Part shown: positions 35,660-45,010 of the stretch, piece after piece
Layout: each line of letters starts with the position of its first letter
Numbering within the stretch: position 1 is the stretch's first letter
Source of the DNA: an uncultured Campylobacter sp.
GTDB taxonomy: Bacteria > Campylobacterota > Campylobacteria > Campylobacterales > Campylobacteraceae
Reading direction: 5' to 3'
Assembly: GCF_937959485.1 (NCBI RefSeq)
Contig: NZ_CALGPY010000012.1
Span: 1 to 64,000, forward strand
DNA: 64,000 nucleotides
Notes under the pieces: generated by a model
Databases searched by the model: none
Told to the model about the DNA's origin: nothing
The model's input: only the letters and a program-made list of their open reading frames with translations
Made by a program: the position numbers and the translations under genes

Positions 35660-36971
35660 GCAAAAATTCCATAAATTTTAAATTTAGCTCCACACGCGCG
35701 TTCAAATCGCCCTTCTCAAAAGCGTTCAGCCCCTCAAAAAGCACTAAAATTCGCTCTTTTATTGCGCTCAAAAACTCCGCTTCGCTTGAAATTTTAAAAT
35801 CTGTATTTGCGAGATATTTTGATTTATCGCCCGCTTGTCTCGCGGCCCCGAGATGTCGCGCTTCCTCTGGCTGGCGCACGGCGGAATTTTGAGCACCATA
35901 AGAGGCAAAACTTTCCGCTTGCATATCCTGTGCGGCAGAATTGCGAAGCTGCGGCGTGGCGAGCTCATCACCTCGCACCCCAGGCGTCGTAAAATTCTGT
36001 GGCTGTGAAACGAAATTTTGCTGCTGCGCGGCAGCATTGCGGATATTTAGTGCGGCGGAATTTTGAGCTTGAAGCGACGCAAAATCCTGCTTTTTAGAAT
36101 ACGCCGTACCGAAATAATCGTCAACTTCGTTTTCTTTGAAATCAGAGCCAGACCCAAAATCGTCATTGCTTAGCTCCTTAAAATGCGCGCCTAAAATACG
36201 AGGCGTCAAATCTTGCTCACTTTGGGAGTCGTCATTCGTAGAATTTAGCGCTAATTCAAAATCTTTACTTTCGGCAGAGCTTCGCGGTATGCTTGTGTCC
36301 CTGCTTTGCGGCGAAACAAACCCATTCATATCGCTGCCTAGACTATCGTAAATTTCGCCTGCGATGCCCGATAAATCACGAAAGCTTTCGTCAAATTTTG
36401 CGGCGGAGCTTTTTAAAATTTTATCGTTTGCAAAGGTTGAATTTGCGGAATTTTTGCCGCTTGCAGAAGCAGAATTTTTAAAATTCTCTCCGTTTGGGGA
36501 GGCGGAAGCCGCAGAATTTTGACCGCCTGTAAGATCAGAATTTTTAAAATTCTCCTCGCTGGAAAAAGTAAAATTTTCATCTTTTACAGCAGATTTTTTT
36601 AAAGTAGCGTCCGCTGCAAATTCTGCGCTGCTAGGCGCAGAGCTCTTACTCGCCATGGAATTTGAATGATCGAAGGCGGAATTTAAAGCGTCCGATGAAA
36701 CAAAGCGCGAAGTGAAATTTTTAGTATCTAAGGAAGTGAAATTTTGCGCGTTTGATGAAGCGATATCCGGCGCAGATGCGGAATTTAAGGTGCTAGATGC
36801 AATAGGATCTGGCGTAAAAGAAGCGGGGCTTAAAGCATCCTGCGCTTCTGCTTCAGCGCTGTTTGCATTTGTAACCCCCTCTTGCTGCGCCGTCAAATCT
36901 TGCGCGCGCTTTTGTGCTTTCATCTCATTTACCGCTTCGATGATATCTTCCAGTTCATTTTCATACATCAA
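35619..36971 (-). CDS. CiaD-like protein (Cj0788 family) with a large low-complexity expansion
   Basis: 450 residues. The last 60 (FLSAIKERILVLFEGLNAFE, then FMEFLLASIENRLENL) and the first 25 (acidic helix ENELEDIIEAVNEM) look like CiaD, the secreted invasion-related effector encoded next to cca in C. jejuni, which is only about 160 residues. The middle, about residues 27-385, is Asn/Ser/Ala/Lys/Phe-rich low complexity (NFTSLDTKNFTS, GENFKNSASASGKN) and strongly repetitive at DNA level. Identification is from memory of CiaD and synteny. Whether it is a secreted effector here is unknown. Confidence 0.55.
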   Translation of the reverse strand: MMYENELEDIIEAVNEMKAQKRAQDLTAQQEGVTNANSAEAEAQDALSPASFTPDPIASSTLNSASAPDIASSNAQNFTSLDTKNFTSRFVSSDALNSAFDHSNSMASKSSAPSSAEFAADATLKKSAVKDENFTFSSEENFKNSDLTGGQNSAASASPNGENFKNSASASGKNSANSTFANDKILKSSAAKFDESFRDLSGIAGEIYDSLGSDMNGFVSPQSRDTSIPRSSAESKDFELALNSTNDDSQSEQDLTPRILGAHFKELSNDDFGSGSDFKENEVDDYFGTAYSKKQDFASLQAQNSAALNIRNAAAQQQNFVSQPQNFTTPGVRGDELATPQLRNSAAQDMQAESFASYGAQNSAVRQPEEARHLGAARQAGDKSKYLANTDFKISSEAEFLSAIKERILVLFEGLNAFEKGDLNARVELNLKFMEFLLASIENRLENLSK

Positions 36972-37203
36972 TTAGCCACCTCTTAAATTCCGCTTGTTTG
37001 CGCGCATCTATGCTAAAAAAGCGCTCTAACATCGCCATATTGACGCCTGAGCTTACCCGATGATTTAAATTTAGCCGCGCAAAAAGCACCGCTGCATCGC
37101 CATCTTGCGGATTATCGCGTAAAATACTGCGACAAATCCGCATTGCGCCGTAGATATCGCCTTTTTTCTCAAGCTCCATAGCGTATGCTAGCGCACCATT
37201 CAA
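36961..37203 (-). CDS. Small helical protein, 80 aa (Cj0787-like)
   Basis: Two TPR-like helices at the N-terminus (ALAYAMELEKKGDIYGAMRI, then NPQDGDAAVLFARLNL) and an RWL-containing end. The stop overlaps the start of the CiaD-like gene by 11 bases. The gene is found upstream of the ciaD-cca pair in C. jejuni; its function is not known to me. Confidence 0.65.
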   Translation of the reverse strand: MNGALAYAMELEKKGDIYGAMRICRSILRDNPQDGDAAVLFARLNLNHRVSSGVNMAMLERFFSIDARKQAEFKRWLIDV

Positions 37204-37212
37204 AGCTAGCTC

Positions 37213-38283
37213 CTAAGCCTTAGCCGCGTAATCTGCGATGATCGAGCCGATCTCTGCGGTCGAGCAAATTTCTTTGGCGTCGTACTGCGCTATATCCTTA
37301 GTGCGGTATCCGTCGCGAAGCACAGCGCGCACGGCGCTTTCGATCGCGGCTGCGGCCTCATTTTCGCCGAATGCGTATTTCAGCATCATCGCAGCGCTTA
37401 AGATCGTAGCGATCGGGTTTGCGATACCCTGCCCCGCGATGTCGGGCGCGCTGCCGTGGATCGGCTCGTAGATGCCTACCTTACCGCCGATACTCGCACT
37501 CGGAAGCAATCCGATCGAGCCGCAGATCATGCTCGCCTCATCGCTTAAAATATCGCCGAACAAATTCTCCGTCAAAATCACATCAAACTGCGCAGGCGCC
37601 CGCACGAGCTGCATTGCGGCGTTATCAACGTACATAAACTCCAAATTTATCCCCGCATAATCTTTGGCTAGCTCGCTTACGACCTCGCGCCACAGCTGGC
37701 TTGTTTCAAGCACGTTGGCCTTATCCACGAGCGTTATCTTTTTGTTTCGCAAAAGCGCAGCCTCAAAGGCAACTTTTGCGACGCGCTCGATCTCGGCGGC
37801 GTTGTAGCACATCGTATTTAGCGCATCCTTTTCGTTTTTTGCGCGCGGCTGCCCGAAATAAATCCCGCCCGTAAGCTCGCGCACCACCATTATATCGACG
37901 CCTTTGATGATCTCCGGTTTTAGCGTCGAAGCGTTTATCAGCTCATCAAAAATCATCGCAGGGCGCAGGTTTGCAAACGCTCCAAGCTCTTTGCGAATTT
38001 TCAGTAGCCCGCTTTCGGGGCGCAGTTCGCGCGGCAGGCCGTCCCATTTCGCGCCACCGATCGCACCGAAAAGCACCGCGTCGCTTGATTTAGCGGCATT
38101 TAGCGTCTCATCCGGAAGCGGAACGCCCATAATATCGATCGCCGCGCCGCCCATCAAGCGATAGTCAAAATTTAGCTCAAAATTAAATTTATGGCTTACG
38201 GCATCCAGGACCTTGATCGCTTCTTCGATGATCTCAGGGCCGATTCCATCGCCTTTTATCACGCATACGTCGTATTTTTTCAT
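37213..38283 (-). CDS. leuB: 3-isopropylmalate dehydrogenase
   Basis: Third step of leucine synthesis, oxidative decarboxylation of 3-isopropylmalate. Visible: CVIKGDGIGPEI at the start, the substrate loop LRPESGLLKIRKELGAFANLRP, the Mg-binding NLFGDILSDEASMICGS and the NAD-binding IHGSAPDIAGQGIANP. 356 residues is normal. It follows leuD by 9 bases. Confidence 0.96.
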   Translation of the reverse strand: MKKYDVCVIKGDGIGPEIIEEAIKVLDAVSHKFNFELNFDYRLMGGAAIDIMGVPLPDETLNAAKSSDAVLFGAIGGAKWDGLPRELRPESGLLKIRKELGAFANLRPAMIFDELINASTLKPEIIKGVDIMVVRELTGGIYFGQPRAKNEKDALNTMCYNAAEIERVAKVAFEAALLRNKKITLVDKANVLETSQLWREVVSELAKDYAGINLEFMYVDNAAMQLVRAPAQFDVILTENLFGDILSDEASMICGSIGLLPSASIGGKVGIYEPIHGSAPDIAGQGIANPIATILSAAMMLKYAFGENEAAAAIESAVRAVLRDGYRTKDIAQYDAKEICSTAEIGSIIADYAAKA

Positions 38284-38292
38284 CCAAATTCC

Positions 38293-38775
38293 TTACAAGT
38301 TTATCTTTGTTTTTGCGTAATTTATCGCTCCGCCCGCGTCAAGTAGCTTTTGCATAAACTCCGGTATCGCGCCGAATTTATACTCAGTTTTTTGAGTTAA
38401 ATTTTTAATTACGCCGCCCTTTAGATCGATGCTAAGCTCGTCGCCCTGCGCGATCTTATCCGTCTCGTCGCATTCGAGGATCAAAAAGCCCGTATTGAAG
38501 CTGTTTCGATAAAAAATCCTAGCGAAGTTTTTTGCGATCACGCATGAAATTCCAGCAGCCTTAAGCGCCATCGGAGCGTGCTCTCGCGAGCTGCCGCAGC
38601 CGAAATTTTTCCCCGCTACGATGATATCGCCGCGAGCTATTTTGGACGAAAAATCCCTGTCCGCATCCTCCATGATGTGCGTCGCAAGCACCGCTGCGTC
38701 GGAGGTATTTAGGTAGCGCGCCGCGATAATGATGTCGGTGTCGATATCGTCGCCGAATTTCCATACTTTTGCCAT
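38293..38775 (-). CDS. leuD: 3-isopropylmalate dehydratase small subunit (short, archaeal-type)
   Basis: Swivel domain of isopropylmalate isomerase: GDDIDTDIIIAARYLNTSD, then GKNFGCGSSREHAPMALKAAG. At 160 residues it belongs to the short LeuD group (about 160-170 residues) with YLNT after DTDIII, and not the roughly 200-residue form I know from C. jejuni. The large subunit leuC is not in the window. Word-repeat DNA follows at 38776-39130. Confidence 0.92.
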   Translation of the reverse strand: MAKVWKFGDDIDTDIIIAARYLNTSDAAVLATHIMEDADRDFSSKIARGDIIVAGKNFGCGSSREHAPMALKAAGISCVIAKNFARIFYRNSFNTGFLILECDETDKIAQGDELSIDLKGGVIKNLTQKTEYKFGAIPEFMQKLLDAGGAINYAKTKINL

Positions 38776-39132
38776 ATTTCCGCCTTAAATTTTAAAATAG
38801 ATGCGCGATTTTACCGACAAATTTATTAAAATCCGCTCAATCGCTCCGATATGAGGGTGGAATTCCTCACTTAAAATTTAGGGCTAAATTTAAACGCAAG
38901 AGCGCAGAGATAGGAAGTACGTAGGCGTTAAATTTTAAATCGGCGGCATAAAGGATACGGAATTTTGGCGCATCGGTTTTACATTTAGGTAGTGCGAAAT
39001 TTAGAGAGTAATCTTAAATTTAGCTAAAAATATAACCTAAATTTTAAAATTTAGCCCAATTTCTAGAATTTGAAAAATCATTAAATTTAGATGGTTCGCG
39101 CCGTATATAAGCAAAAATAAAGAGCGTTTCGG
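38776..39132. repeat. Intergenic word-repeat DNA between divergent leuD and rpoD
   Basis: No gene seen. Repeated TAAATTTTAAA and AAATTTAG words, densest at 38990-39090. It must contain the promoter of the leuDB run but I could not single one out. Confidence 0.5.
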
Positions 39133-39138
39133 TATAAT
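39133..39138 (+). promoter_or_regulatory. -10 box (TATAAT) of the rpoD promoter
   Basis: A perfect TATAAT 43 bases before the rpoD ATG, within GGTATAATCC. No clear -35 box, which is usual for Campylobacter vegetative promoters. AAGGAG lies 6 bases before the ATG. Confidence 0.6.
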
Positions 39139-39181
39139 CCAATTTTCCAAAACCAAATACACAACGACACAAGGAGATTTT

Positions 39182-41062
39182 ATGGCGAGCCCAAAAGACG
39201 CCTTAAGCCCCATCGAGCAATTTTTCGACGATAATCAAAAAAGCTACATCACCTACGAAAGACTGATAAAATTTTTCGACAAAGCCCCCACTGCGACGGC
39301 CGTTAAGAAGGTCGAAGCGCTTACGAAAAAATTCGACGTCGAGCTGATCTCCGCCGCAGAAATCTCTAAAATCAAAAATTTAGAGGACGCAAAACTCAAA
39401 GAAGCGACGCAAAAAAAGCTGCTGGATGAGGGCTGGGACGAGGAGTTTGATCTATCCAGCGACGTCGAGCTTTTGGAGTGGAGCCGTTCGGACAGCCCTG
39501 TGCGGATGTATCTGCGCGAAATGGGACAGATCCCGCTGCTGACGAAAGAAGAGGAGATCGAGATCAGCAAAAAAATTGAGCTCGGCGAGGACATCATCAT
39601 CGACGCGTTTTGCTCGGTGCCGTACTTAATAGACTTTATTTTAGACTATAAAGAGCCGCTTATCAACCGCGAGCGCCGCGTAAAGGAACTTTTCAAGAGC
39701 TTTGACGACAGCGACGAAGAGGGTGAAGAGGAGGACGAAGAGGAACTATCGGAGGAGGATTACGACGACGAGGAGGATGAGGAAAGTGCGGACGAGGCGA
39801 AGCAAAGGCGCTCTAGAAAGAACGATAAGCGCGCTCTAAAGGTCATCGAAAGCTTCAAGGCTCTTGAAAAAGCCAAAAAGGACTGGATGAAATTTGCCGA
39901 GAAAAACGCCGAGGCGATTAAGCAGAGCAAGGGAATTTTATCGAAGCTAAACTTGGCGTTTAAAAAGAAAATTTTAAAAGAAAAGCTCATGGATCTGGGG
40001 CCTACGAGCAAGCTCATCACCGAGATCGTAAAATCGATGGAGACCGCGCTAAAAAGCGACGAGGGCTTTGAGAAGGAGCTCAAACGCCTAGAATATAAGC
40101 TACCGATGTTTAGCGCCGAACTGCGCGAAAATCACAAAAAAATTCTAAAAGAGATCACGAGGCTTAGCAAAGACGACATCATCGCGCGCGTGCCGGAAGC
40201 TACGATGGTCTCGACCTATGTCGATATAAAAAAGCTCTTTTTGACAAAAGAAGCTAGCAAAAAAAGCTTCAACCTCGAGCCCGAGCGGCTGAAAGAAATT
40301 TTAGAGCAAATTAAGCGCGGCAAGCGCATCAGCGACAATGCAAAGGCACGCATGGCGAAGTCCAATCTGCGCCTGGTAGTCTCTATCGCTAAGCGCTACA
40401 CCAACCGCGGGTTGCCGTTTTTAGACCTCATCCAGGAGGGCAATATCGGGCTTATGAAGGCGGTGGATAAATTTGAATACAAGCGCGGCTATAAATTTTC
40501 GACATACGCGACGTGGTGGATCCGCCAGGCGATCAGCCGCGCCATCGCCGATCAAGCGCGCACGATCCGCATCCCAATCCATATGATCGAGACGATAAAT
40601 CGAATTAATAAAATCACGCGCAAATATATGCAAGAAGGCGGCAAGGAGCCCGATATCAACGTCATCGCGCAAGAAGTAGGCCTTAGCGTCGATAAAGTAA
40701 AGCAGGTCATCAAAATCACAAAGGAGCCGATCAGCCTAGAAGCGCCGATCGGAAACGAGGACGACGGTAAATTCGGCGATTTCGTCGAGGATAAAAGCTC
40801 GGTTTCGCCGATCGAGCAAATTTTAAAATCCGACCTAAAAGAGCAGATCGACGATATCTTAGAACAGCTCAACGATCGCGAGCGCACGGTGATCCGCATG
40901 AGATTCGGACTGCTTGACGACGAGAGCGACCGCACGCTCGAAGAGATCGGCAAAGAGCTCAACATCACTCGCGAGCGCGTCCGCCAGATCGAAAGCTCAG
41001 CGATCAAAAAGCTAAAGCACCCAAAAATCGGCCGCAAACTCAAAACCTATATCGAGAGCTAG
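39182..41062 (+). CDS. rpoD: RNA polymerase primary sigma factor (sigma-70)
   Basis: 626 residues. Region 1.1 at the N-terminus, region 1.2 SPVRMYLREMGQIPLLT, an acidic stretch with long Glu/Asp runs in the non-conserved region (about 180-205), regions 2.3-2.4 in YKFSTYATWWIRQAISRAIA and the -10 recognition helix, region 3, and region 4.2 LEEIGKELNITRERVRQIE. Directs transcription of housekeeping genes. Isolated on the plus strand. Confidence 0.97.
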   Translation: MASPKDALSPIEQFFDDNQKSYITYERLIKFFDKAPTATAVKKVEALTKKFDVELISAAEISKIKNLEDAKLKEATQKKLLDEGWDEEFDLSSDVELLEWSRSDSPVRMYLREMGQIPLLTKEEEIEISKKIELGEDIIIDAFCSVPYLIDFILDYKEPLINRERRVKELFKSFDDSDEEGEEEDEEELSEEDYDDEEDEESADEAKQRRSRKNDKRALKVIESFKALEKAKKDWMKFAEKNAEAIKQSKGILSKLNLAFKKKILKEKLMDLGPTSKLITEIVKSMETALKSDEGFEKELKRLEYKLPMFSAELRENHKKILKEITRLSKDDIIARVPEATMVSTYVDIKKLFLTKEASKKSFNLEPERLKEILEQIKRGKRISDNAKARMAKSNLRLVVSIAKRYTNRGLPFLDLIQEGNIGLMKAVDKFEYKRGYKFSTYATWWIRQAISRAIADQARTIRIPIHMIETINRINKITRKYMQEGGKEPDINVIAQEVGLSVDKVKQVIKITKEPISLEAPIGNEDDGKFGDFVEDKSSVSPIEQILKSDLKEQIDDILEQLNDRERTVIRMRFGLLDDESDRTLEEIGKELNITRERVRQIESSAIKKLKHPKIGRKLKTYIES

Positions 41063-41323
41063 AACAAAACGCCGATATAATTTACTCTTTTTACTCTTTG
41101 AACGCCCGGCAAATTCAAAAATCCATTAGATAACCGGGCTTTGACATCGATATGATTGATCCTGACGCACGACAAAAATTTAAATCCGCTAAGATCCAAG
41201 CCGAAGCCGTCAATAGTGTATTTTTAGTCTAAATTTATCAAATAGGACGCAAATCAAGGCACAGTAAAGTCCATCAGTGCTTAAAACCTCGATTTTTATG
41301 GGCTTAAGGTTTTAAGTCCGTAG
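41063..41323. other. Gap after rpoD with possible terminator
   Basis: No gene seen. GCCCGG (41104-41109) and CCGGGC (41134-41139) could pair across a 24-base loop, followed by TTTG; a weak candidate for the rpoD terminator. The rest is A+T-rich DNA before the small CRISPR array. Confidence 0.35.
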
Positions 41324-41616
41324 GTTCCACAAACTCCAGCGGAGTAGATTTACACTGCAGATCGGCTATACCCAAGCGCTTCAGCGTTTTGTTTCAAACT
41401 CCAGCGGAGAGAATTTACATGTCATTTCTATTCCCATTTTGCGATTCTTCATCGTGGTTTCAAACTCTAGTGGAGGAAATTTACACCCCGCCATAGAAAG
41501 AAACATTGCAGATGTCAAAAAGTTTCAAACTCCAATGGAGGAAATTTACACTTTGTATTCTTTTGAAATACATAAGCGAATGATGCGTTTCAAACTCCAG
41601 CGGAGAGAATTTACAC
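41324..41616 (-). CRISPR. Second CRISPR array: five degenerate repeats of a different family
   Basis: Repeats at 41324-41355, 41391-41420, 41457-41486, 41522-41551 and 41587-41616, with spacers of 35, 36, 35 and 35 bases. The repeat starts GTTTCAAACTCC and ends GGAAATTTACAC or AGAATTTACAC. The centre varies from copy to copy (CAGCGGAGAG, TAGTGGAGGA, AATGGAGGA), so it is drifting and probably no longer expanding. The shared first bases (GTTTCAA) and shared leader motif show kinship with the main array. No cas genes are near it. Strand assigned by the same logic as the main array. Confidence 0.85.
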
Positions 41617-41680
41617 AGCGTTAGGAATTCTATTTTTCTAGGCTATGAATATTGAAGTTTATATTCCTGTTCCTTAAATT
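41617..41680 (-). promoter_or_regulatory. Leader-like sequence of the second CRISPR array
   Basis: Beginning right after the last repeat with AGC, it carries ATTTTTCTAGG at 41632-41642, 15 bases from the repeat as in the main leader. A TATAAA box (minus strand, 41658-41663) and CCTTAAAT (41672-41679) also correspond to elements at nearly the same distance in the main leader. Confidence 0.65.
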
Positions 41681-41708
41681 TATATAAGCGGCAAAGGCTG
41701 TTTAAAGT

Positions 41709-41732
41709 AAAACACCGTATTTGCGGTGTTTT
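41709..41732. terminator. Hairpin AAAACACCG / CGGTGTTTT
   Basis: A perfect 9-pair stem with a 6-base loop (TATTTG) and A/T ends on both strands, the form of a bidirectional intrinsic terminator. It sits beyond the second CRISPR leader and could stop read-through between rpoD and the convergent gene to the right. Confidence 0.5.
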
Positions 41733-42136
41733 GCAAATCTCAGCCAAAGCCTTATCGGTATATTTGCAAAATTCCAACCGCAAATTGATAGCGCGATTTA
41801 ACGGCGCAAAAGTCGTTGCCGTTTTGCCGCGCTGTCATTCCGCCTCGCACTATCTAGCTAGCTTACTACGCGCTGATAAACCGGCAATTCGGCACCGGCA
41901 AACTTTTACACACGTTCAATCGCATCCCGCCGCCACGCTACCGTACCCACAATCACAGCGCCCATAAATTTTGCCGCATTGCCGTACCGATAACCGCAAT
42001 ACTATCTTAAATTTACTGCTCCGCCGCGTCGTCGTCTTACTCTTAAATTTACCTTCTGTAGCCAAGGGTGCGCTGGATAACACGACATCGGTATTTTTGT
42101 TTTGCTCTAAATTTACCTTCCGTCGCACCGCCAAAT
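41733..42136. other. Gap without a supported gene
   Basis: Several overlapping frames are open on both strands but none has a ribosome site or a recognisable domain. TAAATTTACCTTC occurs at 42043 and 42109, and the stretch has CGCC-rich blocks mixed with AAATTTA words. I regard it as intergenic. Confidence 0.4.
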
Positions 42137-43585
42137 TTAGCCGCGTCGCAAGCTGCGTTTTCTAAGGTAGCTGTAAATCCAAGCTCCGAGCAATAAAACC
42201 GCCGCGAGGCAATACATATAAAAGGCCGCGCCGTTTTCATACTCCACGTCCTGCGCGGTAAAGACCGGCTGCGACATCTCTGGATTTCGCGCCGCCTCGT
42301 CCGCGATCTGCGCCATCACCTCATCATCATGCACGTCTAGCGTGATCTTTCGCAGATCGATGAAATTCGTCCGCTTATCCAGATGCCTGCCGCTGCGACC
42401 CGTGACATAAACGCTATGCGAGTAGAAATTTAGATAATAAAATCCCGCGTCGTCCTTAAACAGCCTTTCCGAGATCTGCCGCACGGCGCCTTTAAACGGA
42501 TTGTCGCCCGCCCTTTTTAGCGCGCTTAGCCTGCTAGCGTCTCCGCCAAATTTATAATAAATGTACCAAAGAGCGTCCTTGAGCCGACCCTCAATGCCGC
42601 TGCCGCGCGGGCGATTTAAAATTTTATCCTTGCTTAGATAAAATATGCCGTTTTTGCTCGCAAACAGCATGTATTCTTGATGTCCGCTCTGAAAATTTAG
42701 CGGCGTATAGGGCTCGTTTGCGGGGTCAAATCTCTCGCCGTTCATAAGCACTGCGCCCGCCTTCGGATCGTAAAGAAACTCTATACCGGCGTTTGGCTCC
42801 ACGAGATACATCTGCTCGCTAGGCGTTAAATTTAGCCTCTCGCCGTCCGCATAGACGCTGCGTCCGTCGCTTAGCCACCGATCGACCGGGCGAAAGTGCG
42901 CGGGCGAGCCTGGGCCGTCTTCGTATACGGTTTTTAGCCTTATCTGTTTTAGATTTTTTGCATCCGCACCCGCTAAAATTTCACCCTCGTAAAATACCCG
43001 CTCGCCGTCCGTGGCGACGTAAGGGCTCTCGGTCAGCGGCGAGATAGGCGCGCTAGTATCAAGTCTAGCGTATGGGTAGTTGTACTCCTGCGGCCATTTG
43101 GAGAGCCCGAACGCATGGAAAAATACTTTATAAATATAGCTTATAGCGCCGCCCGTGCGCTGCGTGACGTCCGAGCAAAAGTAGCTCACGCGTCCGTCGC
43201 TGTAGTAGCGAGAGCCGATCTTTTGCGTGCGAGCGGGATCCAGCCCCGACATCTTGCGAGCGCCGCAAAATACGCTACTAGCATCCATACCGACGTTTGC
43301 GTAGGAGTATCTGCCGGTATCAAGCGCGCGAAAACTCGCCGCGTCCGCGCCGCCCTCCAGCTCGTAAGGAGCGAGGTTCCAAGAGCGTAGATAAATTTTG
43401 CCGCTGATGTTGTAATAATCGCTGCCGCCGATCTTTTGTGCGTCCGCGGGCAGCTCGCGCGAGCTATCATACACCGATAACTCATAGATAAAAACGAGCG
43501 AGACGAAGAGCGGCACGAAAAGTACCGCAAATAGCAGCCTTAGCGCCTTTTTATCAAATTTGCTTAAATTATTCGTCTTTTTCAT
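42137..43585 (-). CDS. DKNYY-like membrane-anchored protein, 482 aa
   Basis: An N-terminal membrane helix (about 16-36), a long extracytoplasmic part made of repeating short beta-hairpin units with Y/F and D/G (SDYYNISGKIYLRSWNLA, DGERVFYEGEILAGAD, DGRSVYADGERL), and a C-terminal helix (about 455-472) with a basic tail. The units resemble DKNYY repeats, found in bacterial surface proteins of unknown role. It stands alone. Confidence 0.6.
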   Translation of the reverse strand: MKKTNNLSKFDKKALRLLFAVLFVPLFVSLVFIYELSVYDSSRELPADAQKIGGSDYYNISGKIYLRSWNLAPYELEGGADAASFRALDTGRYSYANVGMDASSVFCGARKMSGLDPARTQKIGSRYYSDGRVSYFCSDVTQRTGGAISYIYKVFFHAFGLSKWPQEYNYPYARLDTSAPISPLTESPYVATDGERVFYEGEILAGADAKNLKQIRLKTVYEDGPGSPAHFRPVDRWLSDGRSVYADGERLNLTPSEQMYLVEPNAGIEFLYDPKAGAVLMNGERFDPANEPYTPLNFQSGHQEYMLFASKNGIFYLSKDKILNRPRGSGIEGRLKDALWYIYYKFGGDASRLSALKRAGDNPFKGAVRQISERLFKDDAGFYYLNFYSHSVYVTGRSGRHLDKRTNFIDLRKITLDVHDDEVMAQIADEAARNPEMSQPVFTAQDVEYENGAAFYMYCLAAVLLLGAWIYSYLRKRSLRRG

Positions 43586-43768
43586 AAGGCAATTATATAT
43601 CTTGCTAGTTTAAAACGTTTGAAATTTGAAAGCGTTTGCGGGGGAAATTTTAAAATTTAGGGCGTGGTAAATTTGATGGCGAAAACTGCGGGTAAATTTG
43701 ACGGCAAAGTCCAAGCTCAAATTTACCCGCAACCGCGCGAAACGACGCAATCTCCGCGCAAATTTTAC

Positions 43769-45010
43769 TTAGTAGCCGTCAAAATGCTTGGTCTTAGGTA
43801 GCACCAAATTTAACGTAATTCCGATGAGCGCGCCGAGTCCCACTCCGCTAAAACTCATCGCGCCAAAATCCAGCACCATGCCGCCGATCGCGCAGACGAA
43901 GATGAGCGCGACGATGATCATATTGCGCGGCTCGGCCAGATCCACGCTGTTTTTTATGAGCGTTTCCATGCCCACGCTAGCGATGATACCGAAAAGCAAC
44001 AACATAATGCCGCCGATGACGGGAGCGGGGATCGTGGAGAGCGCGGCGCCGAGCTTACCCACAAAAGCTAGCAGTATCGCTGTAAGCGCGGCAAAGGTCA
44101 TGATGGCGGGATTGTAGGCCTTCGTGATGCTGACCGCGCCCGTGACCTCGGAGTAGGTAGTGTTTGGCGGCCCGCCGAAGCAGCCTGCCAGCGACGTCGC
44201 GAGTCCGTCGCCAAGTAGCGTGCTTTTAAGCCCCGGGTTTTTGAGGAAATTTTCCTTCGTGACGTTGCTGATAGCAAGCATATCGCCGATGTGCTCGATC
44301 GCGGGCGCAATCGCGATAGGCACCATGTAGATCACGGCTTCGAGCTTAAAAACCGGTGCGGTGAAATTTGGCAGCGTAAACCACGGCGCAGTTAAAATCG
44401 GCGTAAAATCCACGATCCCGACAAACAGCGACGCGCAGTATCCCGCCGCGATGCCGCAAAGTATCGGCACAAGGCGCAGCATGCCGCGACCAAACATCAT
44501 CACAACGATAACCGCCGAGAGCGAGATGAGCGCGATAGTAAGCGACTGTCCCTGCGTATAGAGCGCCTCTTTGCCCTTGCCCATGACCATATTTACGGCT
44601 GCTGGCGAGAGGATGAGACCGATCGTCATGATGACGGGACCGACGACTACGGGCGGTAAAATTTTGTGCAAAAATCCATCGCCTTTGAGCCTAATGAGCA
44701 GGCTCAAAACTACGTAAAAAAGCCCCGCCGCGATAACCCCGCTCATCGTTGCGGCGACGCCCCACTCTTTCACGCCGAAGCTTAGCGGCGCGATGAACGC
44801 GAAACTGGACGCGAGAAAGATCGGCGGGACGTGTTTACGCGTGATGAGCTGAAACAGCAGCGTGCCGATGCCCGCTGTAAACAGCGCCACGGACGTATCA
44901 AGCCCCGTTAAGATCGGCACCAGCACGAGCGCGCCAAACGCGACGAATAAAAACTGCACGCCGACGAGAGCGTCTTTGAACCTGAGATTGTAGCCTTCGT
45001 ATTTTTCCAT
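43769..45010 (-). CDS. uraA: Uracil permease (NAT/NCS2 family)
   Basis: 413 residues, about 12-14 membrane segments. Family motifs: LVGVQFLFVAFGALVLVPI near the start, the signature CFGGPPNTTYSEVTGAVS and APAIEHIGD carrying a substrate-binding Glu. Imports uracil with protons. The end of a single-gene transcript; the upstream gap is long. Confidence 0.9.
   Translation of the reverse strand: MEKYEGYNLRFKDALVGVQFLFVAFGALVLVPILTGLDTSVALFTAGIGTLLFQLITRKHVPPIFLASSFAFIAPLSFGVKEWGVAATMSGVIAAGLFYVVLSLLIRLKGDGFLHKILPPVVVGPVIMTIGLILSPAAVNMVMGKGKEALYTQGQSLTIALISLSAVIVVMMFGRGMLRLVPILCGIAAGYCASLFVGIVDFTPILTAPWFTLPNFTAPVFKLEAVIYMVPIAIAPAIEHIGDMLAISNVTKENFLKNPGLKSTLLGDGLATSLAGCFGGPPNTTYSEVTGAVSITKAYNPAIMTFAALTAILLAFVGKLGAALSTIPAPVIGGIMLLLFGIIASVGMETLIKNSVDLAEPRNMIIVALIFVCAIGGMVLDFGAMSFSGVGLGALIGITLNLVLPKTKHFDGY

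Noticed and set aside
41731..42240. Overlapping short frames on both strands between the second CRISPR array and the DKNYY-like gene
   Set aside because: None has start signals or recognisable sequence; the longest ones overlap each other in antisense.
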